A stretch of DNA of 64,000 bases from positions 27,175,100 through 27,239,099 of the forward strand of contig NC_065554.1 of NCBI RefSeq assembly GCF_022605725.1. Direction: 5' to 3'. The translations under genes and the position numbers were made by a program. Each line of letters starts with the position of its first letter. The stretch's first letter is position 1. The stretch comes from Anthonomus grandis grandis (lineage: Eukaryota > Arthropoda > Insecta > Coleoptera > Curculionidae). The notes under the pieces were generated by a model. It was not told the origin of the DNA. It was given only the letters and a program-made list of their open reading frames with translations, and searched no databases. Shown here in pieces: positions 1-11,100 of the stretch.

Positions 1-789
1 CTGAGTGCACTTAACCATTTCAGAGAAAATAAATTACAGTGACAGAGGTTACAACTCAATTGCCTGGAAGAATATCTTAAATATTTCAAGGCACTTAAGT
101 GCATTTAACCATCTTCTATAGAAAAAATTACACTGACAGGTCACAACTCAATTGTCTGGAAGAATATTTTAATTTCAGAACAAGATTCCCAACTCAGCTA
201 CCTGGGTTTTTTGAGTGCATTTCAGTATTTCAGTGTAACTCACTTGCCTGGAAGAATATCGTAACTACTTCAAGGCACTTGAGTGCATTTACCCATGTTA
301 AAGAAAACAAATTACAGCGACAGGTTACAACTCAACTACCTGGAAGAATATCTTAAATACTTCAAGGCACTTGAGTGCATTTACCCATTTCAGAGAAAAC
401 AAATTACAGTGACAGGTTACAACGCAACTGCCTGGAAGAATATCTTAATTACTTTAAGTTAATTGAGTGCATTTAACCATCTTCTAGAAAAAAAAAACAC
501 TGACAGGTTACAACTCAATTACCTGGAAGAATATTTTAATTTCAGAACAAGATTCCCAACTCAGCTACCCGGGTTTTTTGAGTGCATTTCAGTAACTCAG
601 TGTAACTCAACTGCCTGGAAGAATATCTTAACTACTTTAAGTTACTTGAGTGCATTTATCCATTTCAGAGAAAACAAATTACATTGAGAGAGGTTACAAC
701 TCAACTACCTGGAAGAATATCTTTAATACTTTAAGGCACTTGAATGCATTTAACCATCTTCCAGAAAAAAAAACACTTACAGGTTACAA

Positions 790-1411
790 TGACAGGAGTA
801 ACACCATACAGTTAAGAAATCTGCAAAATAGAATTGAAGTAGATGAATTCATCTACAGCAAGGGAGGGTGTGAAACAGAAATAAGAAGGCGGATAGCATT
901 AGCGAGGACAGCAATGTCAAACTTATCCAAGATGTGGAAAGACAGATCCATAACCAGAAACACGAAAAGAGCCCTGGTAAACACCCTAGTGTTTTCGATA
1001 TTTTCGTATGGTTCCGAATCCTGGACAATAAAGTCGAGCGACAGGCACCGAATAGATGCTTTTGAAATGTGGTGCTGGCGGAAGATGCTTCGCATACCCT
1101 GGACTGCACACCGGACCAATGTGTCGATATTAAACGAATTAGGAATCACCGATCGATTGGCCTCCAGCTGCCGACGCCGCATTCTGGGTTACTTCGGACA
1201 CATCACCAGGAGAGACCAAGACAATCTAGAAAAACTTATCGTGCAGGGCAAAGGAAGATAGGCAGGCATAGAAGGTAAAAGATCAAGAGGAAGATCCCCA
1301 TCACGGTGGATAGACCAAATTAAAGAAATTACAGGGCAAGCCTTGCAGACAAATATAAGAGTAGCAGAAGATCGACAACAGTGGAGACAATCGACCCATC
1401 AGTGTTCATAG
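790..1411 (+). pseudogene. LINE reverse transcriptase C-terminal fragment
   Basis: The frame encodes the region after the catalytic palm: a segment with KGGCETEIRRRIALARTAM, then thumb-like sequence with FSYGSESWTIK, then the EMWCWRKMLRIPW and RRRILGYFGHITRRD motifs, and after one in-frame stop (1259-1261) a tail with RSRGRSPSRWIDQIKEITG. This order is typical of the C-terminus of the RTE/R4-like endonuclease-reverse transcriptase proteins common in insects. The polymerase palm and the endonuclease are absent, so it cannot act alone. The apparent start at 650 lies in satellite sequence and is not the real one. The family call is firm; the exact clade is uncertain. Confidence 0.85.
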
Positions 1412-1461
1412 GCATGACGTCACAACTCTTCAGGAATGAAGACATGACTAAGAAGAAGAAA
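790..1461 (+). mobile_element. 5'-truncated LINE inserted in satellite A
   Basis: The element sits between two copies of ACAGGTTACAA (779-789 and 1462-1472). This segment belongs to the satellite monomer and occurs on each side, consistent with an 11-bp target-site duplication. The body holds only the C-terminal part of a LINE reverse transcriptase protein. The 3' end is short and finishes in an AAG-rich tail just before the second target copy. 5' truncation plus a simple tail is what target-primed reverse transcription leaves. Confidence 0.8.
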
Positions 1462-1995
1462 ACAGGTTACAATTCAACTGCTTGGAAGAATATCTTAATT
1501 ACTTCAAGGCACTTAAGTGCATTTAACCATCTTCCAGAAAAAAAAATTACACTGACAGGTTACAACTCAATTATTTGAAAGAATGAATTACCTGAAACAA
1601 CAAGATTCCCAACGTAACTACCTTGATTTTTTGAGTGCATTCAATGCAACTCAACTGCCTGGAGAAATATCTTTAATACTTTAAAGCACTTGAATGCATT
1701 TAACCATCTTCCAGAAAAAAAAATACTTACAGGTTACAACTTAATTGCCTGGAAGAGTATTTTAATTTCAAAACAAGATTCTTAACTCAACTGCCTGGAA
1801 GAATATCTTAACTACTTCAAGGCACTTGAGTGCATTTACCCATTTCAGAAAAAACAAACTACAGTGACAGAGGTTACAACTCAATTGCCTGGAAGAATAT
1901 CTTAAATACTTCAAGGCATTTAAGTATTTAACCATCTTCCAGAAAATAAATTACAGTGACAGGTTGTAACTCAATTGCCTGGAAGAATGTTTAAA

Positions 1996-2230
1996 TTTTA
2001 GAATCTTCAAATTTTTGGGACTTGTGTACTTGAAATTCCAATAATTCTATGTATTATTCTTAATTTTTTTAGGCTTTTTAGGGCTTGTGTTATATTCTAT
2101 GAATTCTACATCTTATTTCCGCTATTTAAGATTCGAAGCCATTTTCTATTTCTAGTGGATTTTAGCAATTCTATTAATTTCAACTTCTATTCCACAGAAG
2201 CCATTTCCTAGTTTATTTTGAAACTTCTTG
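1996..2230. other. AT-rich sequence between satellite A and the duplication
   Basis: AT-rich sequence with scattered motifs like those in the duplicated segment that follows (ATTCTATGTATTATTC, CTAGTGGATTTTAG). No open frame of interest and no RNA gene was seen. Confidence 0.5.
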
Positions 2231-4896
2231 TTTGCTTATACAGATATTTATCTAGATATATAGGAACTTTCAGTTTGTTTGTAGGCAACCATTTTTCCGT
2301 TTTTCTTTAGGATTTTTGGAACTTTTCTTATATTCTTGGAATTCCAAGTCTAATTCCAAATATTTGAACTAGTTTTAAATTTAATTACAGGCAATTTACG
2401 CTATTTTTTTAATGATTTTAGATAATTTTAAGTTTTCTAAAGATTCCAATTATTCCAAGTATTATTCCATATTTTTTGAGTATGTTTAAATGTTATTTTA
2501 GGAATTTGAAGCCGTTGCTTAGTTCTTTAGGATTTTCAGGAATTTTCTTGTGTTCTCGAGATTCCAAGACTTATTTTAGATATTTTGAGTAAGTTTTAAT
2601 TTTATGCCAGGGATTTGAAATAATTCATTAGTTTTTTTGGACTTTGGATGTTCTTAGAATTCCAATAATTTCACGTGTTATTTTATATAGTTCGATTGAT
2701 TTTAAATTTCATTCTTTAGGAATTACAAATTTTTGGACTGATTCTTAATTTAGTTCTAGGCATTTAAGGGCATTTTTTTTAACTTGTATTGCATTTTCTA
2801 AATTTCAAGTCCTATTCCCGTTATTTAAGGTAATTTTAAATTTTGTTCCAGGCATTTGAAGCCAGTTTTTCCTATTCCACAGAAATCGTTTGATTTTCAA
2901 TGTAGACCCGGGAATTTAAAGTCTAATCATAGTTTTGTTTTGGGATTTCTTCTGTTCTTGAAATTCCAATAATTTTGAAGTCTTAATTAGATATTTTAGA
3001 GTAATTTTTTGTTTTCTTTGGATTTTTAAGATTATCATAGAAAATTTTAAATTTTAGAAAGATTCCCAACTCAATTGCCTGGAAGAAAATCTTAACTACT
3101 TTAAGGCACTTGAATGCATTTAACCATCTTTCAGAAAAAGAAAATACTTACAGGTTACAATTCAATTGCCTGGATGAATATTTTAATTTCAGAACAAGAT
3201 TCCCAACACAGGTACCTGGGCTTTATGAGTGCACTTAAGCATCTCAGTGCAACGCAACTGTCTGGAAGAATATCTTAACTACTTTAAAGCACTTGAATGT
3301 ATTTAACCATCTTTCAGAAAAAAAAAACACTTACAGGATACAACTCAATTGCCGGGAATTTTTTTTTAATTTCAGAGTAAGATTATCTTAATGCTTTATG
3401 GTCCTTGAACAAGATTCCCAACTCAATTGCCTGGAAGAATATCTTAATTACTTTATGGCCCTTGAATGTATTTAACCATCTTCCAGAAAAATAATACACT
3501 TACAGGTTACAACCCAATTGCCTGAAAGAACATTTTAATTTCAGAACAAGATTCCCAACTCAGCTATCCGGATTTTTTGAGTGCATTTAAGCAATTCAAT
3601 GCAACTCAACCGCTTGGAAGAATATCTTAATTACTTCAAGGCACTTGAGTGCATTTAACCATCTTCTAGAAAAAAAATTACACTGACAGGTTACAACTCA
3701 ATTATTTGAAAGAATTAATTACCTGAAACAATAAGATTCCCAACGCAATTACCAGGAATTTTTTAGTGCATTTAAGTATCTCAGTGCAACTCAACTGTCT
3801 GGAAGAATATCTTAACTACTTCAAGGCACTTGAGTGGATTTACTCAATTTAGAGCAAACAAATTACAGTGATAGGTTACAGCTCGACTACCTGGAGGAAT
3901 ATCTTAACTACTTTAAGAAACTTGAGTACATTTAACCATCTTCCAGAAAAAAAATTACACTGACAGGTTACAACTCAATTGCCTGGAAAAATATTTTAAT
4001 TTCAGAACAACATTCACAACTCAACTGCCTGGAAGAATATTTTAACTAACTTTGCTTATCCAGATATTTATCTAGATATATAGGAACTTTCAGTTTGTTT
4101 GTAGGCAATAATTTTTCCGTTTTTATTAAGATTTTTGGAACTTTTCTTATATTCTTGGAATTCCAAGTCTAATTCCAAATATTTGAACTAGTTTTAAATT
4201 TAATTACAGGCAATTGACGCTATTTTTTTAATGATTTTAGATAATTTTAAGTTTTCTAAAGATTCCAATTATTCCAAGTATTATTCCATATTTTTTGAGT
4301 ATGTTTAAATGTTATTTTAGGAATTTGAAGCCATTGCTTAGTTCTTTAGGATTTTTAGGAATTTTCTTGTGTTCTCGAGATTCCAAGACTTATTTTAGAT
4401 ATTTTGAGTAAGTTTTAATTTTAAGCCAGGGATTTGAAATAATTCATTAGTTTTTTTGGATGTTCTTAGAATTCCAATAATTTCACGTGTTATTTCATAT
4501 AGTTCGATTGATTTTAAATTTCATTCTTTAGGAATTACAAATTTTTGGACTGATTCTCAATTTAGTTCTAGGCATTTAAGGGCATTTTTTTTAACTTGTA
4601 TTGCATTTTCTAAATTCCAAGTCTCATTCCCGTTATTTAAGATAATTTTAAATTTTGTTCCAGGCATTTGAAGCCAGTTTTTCCTATTCCACAGAAATCG
4701 TTTGATTTTCAATGTAGACCCGGGAATTTAAAGTCTAATCATAGTTTTGTTTTGGGATTTCTTCTGTTCTTGAAATTCCAATAATTTTGAAGTCTTAATT
4801 AGATATTTTAGAGTAATTTTTTGTTTTCTTTGGATTTTTAAGATTATCATAGAAAATTTTAAATTTTAGAAAGATTCCCAACGCAATAGCCTGGAA
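2231..4896. repeat. 1.82-kb tandem duplication
   Basis: The segment beginning TTTGCTTATACAGATATTTA at 2231 returns nearly unchanged at 4051 and can be followed to about 3084 in copy one and 4896 in copy two, roughly 850 bp with only scattered differences. Between the copies (3060-4050) lies a second block of satellite A. The layout is one 1.82-kb unit (AT-rich half plus satellite half) followed by a second, truncated unit. The AT-rich half contains many short runs like GGAATTCCAAGTC and GGCATTTGAAGCC, which look like a very decayed tandem repeat. No gene is visible. Confidence 0.85.
3060..4050. repeat. Satellite family A, second block
   Basis: Monomers of the same 92-bp family, more diverged than the first block, with anchors such as TGCCTGGAAGA, CAAGATTCCCAAC and TTTAACCATCTTYCAGAAAA. 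It ends where the second copy of the AT-rich duplicated segment starts. Confidence 0.85.
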
Positions 4897-5560
4897 CAAA
4901 AAAATGATTAGATAGATAAACTAATAATTAGTTAAAATACTGGAACTCAAGTGGTTATACATAAATAAATTAGGAAATAAACGTTTCGGTATTGAAAATT
5001 GATCAATGAATTGCCTCAAAATTTATTAAAATTAAATGAGTTATAACACGTGTTATATTGAAATTTCTTAAAAATTAATTAATTAATCATTCTTGGATCA
5101 ATTGCTTGGAGTAACAAAATGAATACCACTACTGAAATATATGCAAATACTACTTGGAAATTAAATAAAATGACTTAAAATGAATGAGGTAGTTCCAATA
5201 CCTGAGAATAAAAAAGATCTACAATCTAATTGCTTCTAAATAAAAAAATAATGCAGCCAGAATACTGGAATAGGGACCGACAATGACATAAGCCATTTCC
5301 CACTTTCAATATTAACAAAACCAAACCCTTCAGAATTTTTTTTAATTTAAAATGCAATTAAACCACCAACCAAAGGCTTAACTACCAGAGGTAATGAAAC
5401 TATACGCATAAGATGCAAGGTACTTCATAATTAATTTTTTTAATAATTTTTAGATGTCTCTAGTAAAAGCTCATGTTTGACTAGTCTCCTTTATTACTTT
5501 TTCCCTCATTACTCTCAACTTATTCGCAATATAATAAAATAAAAATAATCGTTCATTTTT
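4897..5560. other. AT-rich decayed repeat, no gene
   Basis: Contains isolated satellite A-like anchors (near 4890, 5100 and 5210: GCCTGGAA, TTGCTTGGAG, ACCTGAGAA) in otherwise AT-rich DNA. No open reading frame or RNA gene is supported. Confidence 0.5.
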
Positions 5561-6384
5561 AAGTCAATTACCAGACGAGCCTAAAAAACGAGTAATTTCT
5601 GCTCGTCGTCTTAAACAGCCTCGAGGCGACATTACCAGCATGTCGCCTACCTTCTCAATATGTCATTTTTAATAACTGTAAAAATAAAAACTCGTAATTA
5701 CTAAAGGGCAAAAACTTTTTAATATGTGCATCCTTCACGCCATTGGTCTGTATAAAGAAGTTTGTTAAAATAAATAAAACACCCCGCAGGGACGTAAAAA
5801 TACGGCGAAATGCTCGCGTTTTATTTGTCAATCTTATCGTAGGGCTGAAAAGTGGCAAAGGGCAGTTCTGTGTCTGTAAAAATTGTCTTTATCGCGATAA
5901 ACCCCCAACATTTGACTTTTTAACCTTTTATCTTTAGCCTTTGTCAGTTTTTCTTAGACCTAAGGGATTCTTTGATGGCCGATAAGTGGCCTTTTGCCTC
6001 CTCTTGTTTCAGACAAAAGAGGGTAAAAGATTTTAAGATTAAACTAGCGAGAAGAGTCGTATTCTATTGTAAAGTCGGTTAACAAAAATAGAAAATTATG
6101 TTGCTTTGTATAGTTTGCATTGTGTGTCGCATATAAACATATTTAGGTGTGATTTTAAGTGTATTTATAAACCTAACGGTAATATAACGTTATTGATGTC
6201 AGTTATTAATCAGTATATATTTTGTTTATATACAGTTTAGAAAAAGTAGTTTGCAATTTAAAAACGACTCAAAAACCAATTTAATTCCTGTAGGAATCTT
6301 TACTTAGTTTGTTTGGTTTTCTAAGCCTTTAATTCTCTGATGCATTTTCTTCATATTTGTAGATTTGAATCATTATAAAGGAAA
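5561..6384. other. Unique, less AT-rich segment with a small hairpin
   Basis: Base composition is more balanced around 5570-6010 and includes short palindromes (GCCTCGAGGC near 5618). At 6000-6023 the sequence CCTCTTGT, a short loop and ACAAAAGAGG can form a hairpin. Short overlapping frames on both strands (5655-5937) are not convincing as proteins. It could be conserved noncoding DNA; that is inference only. Confidence 0.35.
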
Positions 6385-6754
6385 CTAGGGCTTTGTAAAA
6401 AAATTACTAGTAGGTTATCATAAATTGGACAATTTAAATTGTATAAAAAAGAAAACTAGGGGTTCCTGAAAAAAAACTACTGGGTTATCTTCGTAGTTTA
6501 AATATAAACCGTTTTTTATAAAGCTAACTAGGGGTTTCAAAAAAAATGGTAATAGCTTATTTTATGTTAAGCTAAAAAAAGTTCATGATGAAGGAACTAG
6601 AGGTTTCTAAATAAATTCGAAATTATAATTTGAATTACGTTCAATAAATGATTACCTATTAATATTTTTTTTACCTCTAGTTGGCTTTATAATAAACAGG
6701 TTATATTTTAACTACGAAGATAAACTACTAGTTTTTTTTAGAACCTTTTTTTAA

Positions 6755-7262
6755 AAAAAATATTATTTTTTTTTTTCAGTAAGGAGAATTTTAATAAAAA
6801 ACCTGAAGTAGCTATAAAAAATACTGAAAACCAAAAATTTTAAATAAAAAAGCACATTTACAGTCAAAATAAGAAAGGTTTGACAAATTAAGTAAAATTG
6901 ATTTTCCTTTCATAAAATGTCTTATTATTTTTAAGATTCTGGTAGATTTGTTTTTAGACCTCTTTAAATGACTGGAATAATATAATAATTTCAATAACTA
7001 AATACAAATTATTCATTGAGATTAATAAAATAACCTAAAATATTGAAGAAAATTAGTCCATTAAACAACTCTTAGCAAAGTCCATCTTTTAGGTAATAAA
7101 AATTTAAAATGAGTGTAACTAAAAAGTTTATTCCTTATTCTAACTGCTAGAAATTGGAACACAGGTACAACTCAAGACAAAAATACTTATCTACTCAAAA
7201 ATAAAATAAAATATTTAAAGTATTTATTGGGTCTGGAGTTCCTGGAATAATTAAATTTTATT
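6755..7262 (+). repeat. Large inverted repeat 1, left arm
   Basis: About 500 bp that match, in reverse complement, the segment at 10578-11100. Landmarks running inward are AAAAAACCTGAAGTAGC, CACATTTACAGTCAAAATAAG, GATTCTGGTAGATTTG, TCCATCTTTTAGGTAATAAA, GAACACAGGTACAACTC and GGGTCTGGAGTTCCTGGAAT. Differences are frequent, so the arms are old. The arm contains satellite A-like elements. Confidence 0.8.
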
Positions 7263-7833
7263 ATTATATGTATATATTAAAACTACGAAGAAAATCTCTA
7301 GTTATATTTTTAGAAACCCCTACAAATAATTATAAAGAAAACTAGGGGTTTGTAAAAAAGTGACGAATAGGTCAATTGAACAATTCAAAATGTATAATAA
7401 AGCAAACTAAGGGTTTCTAGAAAAATTATAATAGCTTATTTTACCTTAAGCTAAAAAAAGTTCATCGTGAAGGAACTAGAGGTTTCTAAATAAATTCGAA
7501 ATTATAATTTGAATTACGTAAACTGAATGATTACCTATTAATATTTTTTTTTACAAACATCTAGTTTTTTCATGATTCTAACATTTTTTTAGAAACCTCT
7601 AGTTTGTTTTATAATAAACAGTTTATATTTTAGCTACGAAGATAAACTACTAGTTTTTTTTTTCAGAAACCCCTAGTTTGCTTTATTATACACATTCTGA
7701 ATTAAGTTCAATTTATGATGATCCACTAGTTTTTCAATAGTTTGTTTCACTTCACTTTGTTTTGTCATCGAGTACAAGAGCCCTCTAAGAATTTTTTTAA
7801 AAAATCCCCAGTATTTTTCCTGATACACTTTTA

Positions 7834-8854
7834 TACAGGGTGTCCCATTAATAATGGTAAATATTTTAACAGCAGATTTCTTCTCATAAAAATAATGAAG
7901 TTAGGTTAAACTTTCCTAGTCCGAAAATGAAATGCAACCAAGATACAGAGTGATAAACATTAAGTTTTTTTTATTTTGCTCATAACTTAAGCTTTTGTTC
8001 TTTGTTTTTAATGAAATTTGGTCTGTAGGGGTTTCTTTATATATCAAATATAAAACTTAAAATTTTTTTAAATCATCTCATAGAGGGCGCCACCAGCCTT
8101 ATTTTAGTCTTCTTTACCTCCATAACTTTTTTACACTTTGTATAATGTAATGTTTTTTTATAAATTTCTATTCTGCAAGTGTTTTTCCTTAAAAAAGGTA
8201 TACTTAAAAAATGTCGCTAGGATTTACCGTTCTCGAGATATTTGGACTTAAAACTTGCAATGTGCTCAAGAAAAAATTAATATTTTTCTTCTTTAAGTTA
8301 AAGATTTCAACCCATTGGATTTTTGCGTATGGGGATACATGAAATCCATTGTTTACGAAAATCAAATAAACACAAGGGAACAATTATTAGAAAAAATTCA
8401 AGCCGCTGCTGGGTCATTTCGAAATGAGCAATTATTTTTTAAGATTCTGCGGTTTTTAGTAAAATAATTTTAAAATGTCTTGAGACAAAAGGAGGCCATG
8501 TGGAACAATTACTGGCAAATATTGATAATTTTTATTTTTAAGTAACTATTTAGGTTTTATATTTTTATTATCATTTAAAATGTAATATAGCAATTTAAAG
8601 AGTTTAAAATATGGTTTTCATGGATGTCTTTAAAATCTTTAAATGTAAATATCTAGAAAAAGAGTAATCCTAGAGACATTTTTAAGGTATACCTTTTGTA
8701 AGCAAAAATGCTTGCAGAATGCATATTTAAAATAAAAGATAAAATTATACAGAGCGTAAAAAAATGTGGCTGGGGGCTCCCTCTATGAGATAATTTAAAA
8801 AAACCTAATAAAATTAGATTAATACATAAAAAAATATTAATGGAACACCCTGTA
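7834..8854. mobile_element. Mariner-type element, degenerate, long terminal inverted repeats
   Basis: The ends are TACAGGGTGTCCCATTAATA on the left and its near-perfect complement (ATTAATGGAACACCCTGTA) on the right, each flanked by TA, the target duplication of Tc1/mariner elements. The similarity between the ends extends inward in patches: a segment with CTCATAGAGGGCGCCACCAG (left) pairs with CTCCCTCTATGAGATAATTT (right). The inverted repeats are therefore a few hundred bases long. The core retains a short piece of transposase. At about 1.02 kb it is close to mariner length but encodes nothing intact. Confidence 0.85.
8303..8431 (+). pseudogene. Mariner-like transposase C-terminal relic
   Basis: One frame of about 43 codons reads DFNPLDFCVWGYMKSIVY followed by a segment with NTREQLLEKIQAAA. 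This is the conserved stretch around the third catalytic acidic residue of Tc1/mariner transposases (family consensus DLNPLDFFLWGYLKSKVY) and the helix after it. Upstream catalytic residues are gone. It lies centrally in the element bounded by the inverted ends at 7834 and 8854. Confidence 0.8.
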
Positions 8855-9330
8855 TATCTTAAAAATTCGAAAAAAAAACCTCTTGGTATACCAGTAGAAA
8901 CCCCTAAAATAAACTAGGGGCTTCTAAAAAGTAGTAGGTTATTTACGTAGTTAAAATATAAACTGTTTATTTATCTTAAGCTAAAAAATGTCCATTATGA
9001 AAAAACTAGAGGTTCCTAAATAAATTCAAAATAATAATTTGAATTACGTTTAATAAATGATAATCTACTATAGTAACTTTTTTAGAAACCCCTAGTTTTT
9101 TCATGATAAGATTCTTTTACCTTAAGATAAAATAACCTACTTATTTTTCTTTAGAAATTCCTAGTTCGCTTTATAGTAAACAGTTTATATTTTAACTACG
9201 AAGATAACCTACTAGTTTTGGTTTCAGAAACCTCTAGTTTCTTTCATTATAATTTAATTTATATTCAATTTATGATGGCCCACTAGTAATTTTCTTAGAA
9301 ACCCCTAGTTTGTTTCATGATAATCCATTA

Positions 9331-10577
9331 CTACATCCATTTACTACTTGTTTCATCACAAGTAGCTGAATCTATATCAACGTTTCAAGTAGTTGAATCA
9401 AATTATTTATTTTGGGCTACTATTTTGATCTTAAAAGCATCATTTTCTTTTTATTATTAAATTAGATGAGTAATTGTGTACTTTGCCAATTTAGTATTTA
9501 CTTCTTTATTATCCCAGATTTTAAGTTGACTGAGTACATAACAGCATAGAAGTATCATCAGTCCAGGCTGTAAAATTAAGTCATTTTTGGAAGCAGTTAA
9601 CTAATAGATATTTGAAACAGTTTTAATTTAATAAGCCAATTCCAGGCAGTTGAGCCAAAGACTAGTGTTCATTTTTACATATTAATTTCATTATTTTATT
9701 TGAGTTAAGGTCGTTTTTTATTTTAGGGTTGTTAAGTGGTTATATTTTTAGGATTCTTGGCAATTGAGAGCTGTCAGTTAAACCAAGAAAAGTTAGGCAA
9801 ATAAAAAAGGGATTTATCTTTTCAATTTTTCAGTATTTTTATTATTTGGACATAATTTTAAAAGCAGTTAAAATATAATTTTTATTTTTAGGCAATTAAA
9901 TAGCTTCGTTTTAAATTGTTCCATTTGTATCAATAGTCTAGGAAATTAAACTTATTAAATAGTCAGTATATTAAACTTAGAAGCAGCGAGAAAATTAAAT
10001 TCTTTTTATCAATTAGTTAAGTGCTTTCAATATTATTAATATTTTAGGCCATAAAAGTAATTAAACTCATTTATTTTAATTTCTTTTTTATTTAAATAAT
10101 TAAGTAAATTTTAATATTAAATTAGATGGGCTTAAGTGTATTTAACACAACTCTATTATTCCATGCAGGAAAACTTGGAATAATTTATTGCTTTAATATT
10201 AATTAATAATTTTTATTATTTCGATTTTAGAGGTAGTTGGGAACTAACATTTATATTTTTTATTTGCAAATAGTTATACTTCTATTAGTGAATTTTGTGA
10301 TCCTTGTCAGTTGAGTCCTAAATAATTTTATAATTTTTTAACAAATTTTTTTAGTTTAAATTTTAGATCGTAATTTTATTATTTTAATTATAGAGGTACT
10401 TAAGTAATGGATGCTTTTTCATTTAAAATAGTCAAATGATTAAATTTACTAGTATTTCAAGCAATTAAGAAATATCGAAGAATAAGTAAACAAATAACAA
10501 ACGGATTTTTTGTTTAATTTCTAGGATCTTTTGTATAATTGTTTTTCAGTCGCTTTTATTTTTCCAGGCAATTGCTT
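9331..10577. repeat. Decayed satellite A-like repeats, reverse orientation
   Basis: AT-rich DNA punctuated by CAGGCAATTGAGT-like motifs (for example near 9640, 9760, 9890, 9950, 10310 and 10570), the complement of the ACTCAATTGCCTGG core of family A. Spacing is irregular, roughly 60-130 bp. No gene is visible. Confidence 0.5.
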
Positions 10578-11100
10578 GATAATTACATTTAATTATTCCA
10601 GAAATTCCAGACCCAATAAATATTTTAATGAATTAAGTGATAAATATTTTATTTTAATTTTGAGTAGTTGAGTGTTTTTGTCTAGAGTTGTACCTGTGTC
10701 CCAATTTCTAGCAGTTGGAACCAGGAATAAATTCGTTTGTTACACTCATTTCAAATTTTTATCACCTAAAAGATGCACTATGCTAAGAGTTGTTTAATGG
10801 CCTAATTTTCTTTAATATTTTAGGTTATTTTTTTAATCTAAATTATTAATTTGTATTTAGTTATTGAAATTATTACATTATTCCAGGCATTTAAAGAGGT
10901 CTACAAAAAAATCTACCAGAATCTTGGTAAATAATAAGACATTTTATAAAAGTAAAATTAATTTTGCTTAATTTCTCAAACCTTTCTTATTTTGACTGTA
11001 AATGGGCTTTTTCTATTTAATATTTTTAGTTTTCAGTATTTTTTAATGGCTACTTTAGGTTTTTTGCTAAGATTGTCCATACTGAAAAAATTAATAATAT
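10578..11100 (-). repeat. Large inverted repeat 1, right arm
   Basis: Reverse-complement partner of 6755-7262. It begins near ATTCCAGAAATTCCAGACCC and ends near CTGAAAAAATTAATAATAT. The arms are separated by 3.3 kb. Confidence 0.8.

Larger units (their letters stand above)
1..1995. repeat. Satellite family A array, monomer about 92 bp
   Basis: The anchor CCTGGAAGAATAT (with variants) recurs near 61, 153, 248, 339, 430, 521, 613 and 708, a spacing of 91-95 bp, and again from 1481 to 1980. Each monomer carries a core like CAACTCAATTGCC, a middle like GGCACTTGAGTGCATTTA and an end like ACTGACAGGTTACAA. Two monomer types are mixed. The type with AACAAGATTCCCAACTCAGC starts at 179 and again at 547, 368 bp apart, which is four monomers, so the block has a higher-order period. 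Short open frames run through the repeats at 99-356 and 463-687; they resemble each other only because the repeat does, and I do not call them genes. A LINE interrupts the array at 790-1461. Confidence 0.9.
6385..9330. repeat. Repeat family B (AAACTAGGGGTTTC) in both orientations
   Basis: The motif AAACTAGGGGTTTC and its complement recur many times at 6385-6765, 7262-7780 and 8880-9330. Within this, a block running from TAATAGCTTATTTT through AACTAGAGGTTTCTAAATA to AATTTGAATTACGT is present three times in the same direction (about 6545-6765, 7420-7665 and 8960-9220). Inverted copies of the short motif lie beside direct ones, giving local hairpin potential. A mariner-type element (7834-8854) splits the region, and part of the left arm of a larger inverted repeat lies inside it. 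No coding capacity is seen. Confidence 0.75.

Noticed and set aside
99..687. Two similar open frames (85 and 74 codons) that look like a gene family
   Set aside because: They are the satellite A monomers read through; the similarity comes from the repeat, not from protein selection.
849..1182. Minus-strand frames over the first LINE
   Set aside because: They are antisense to a recognisable reverse transcriptase C-terminus.
1..1995. Regular short repeats that could suggest a CRISPR array
   Set aside because: The whole 92-bp unit is repeated, with no unique spacers, and the DNA is clearly eukaryotic.
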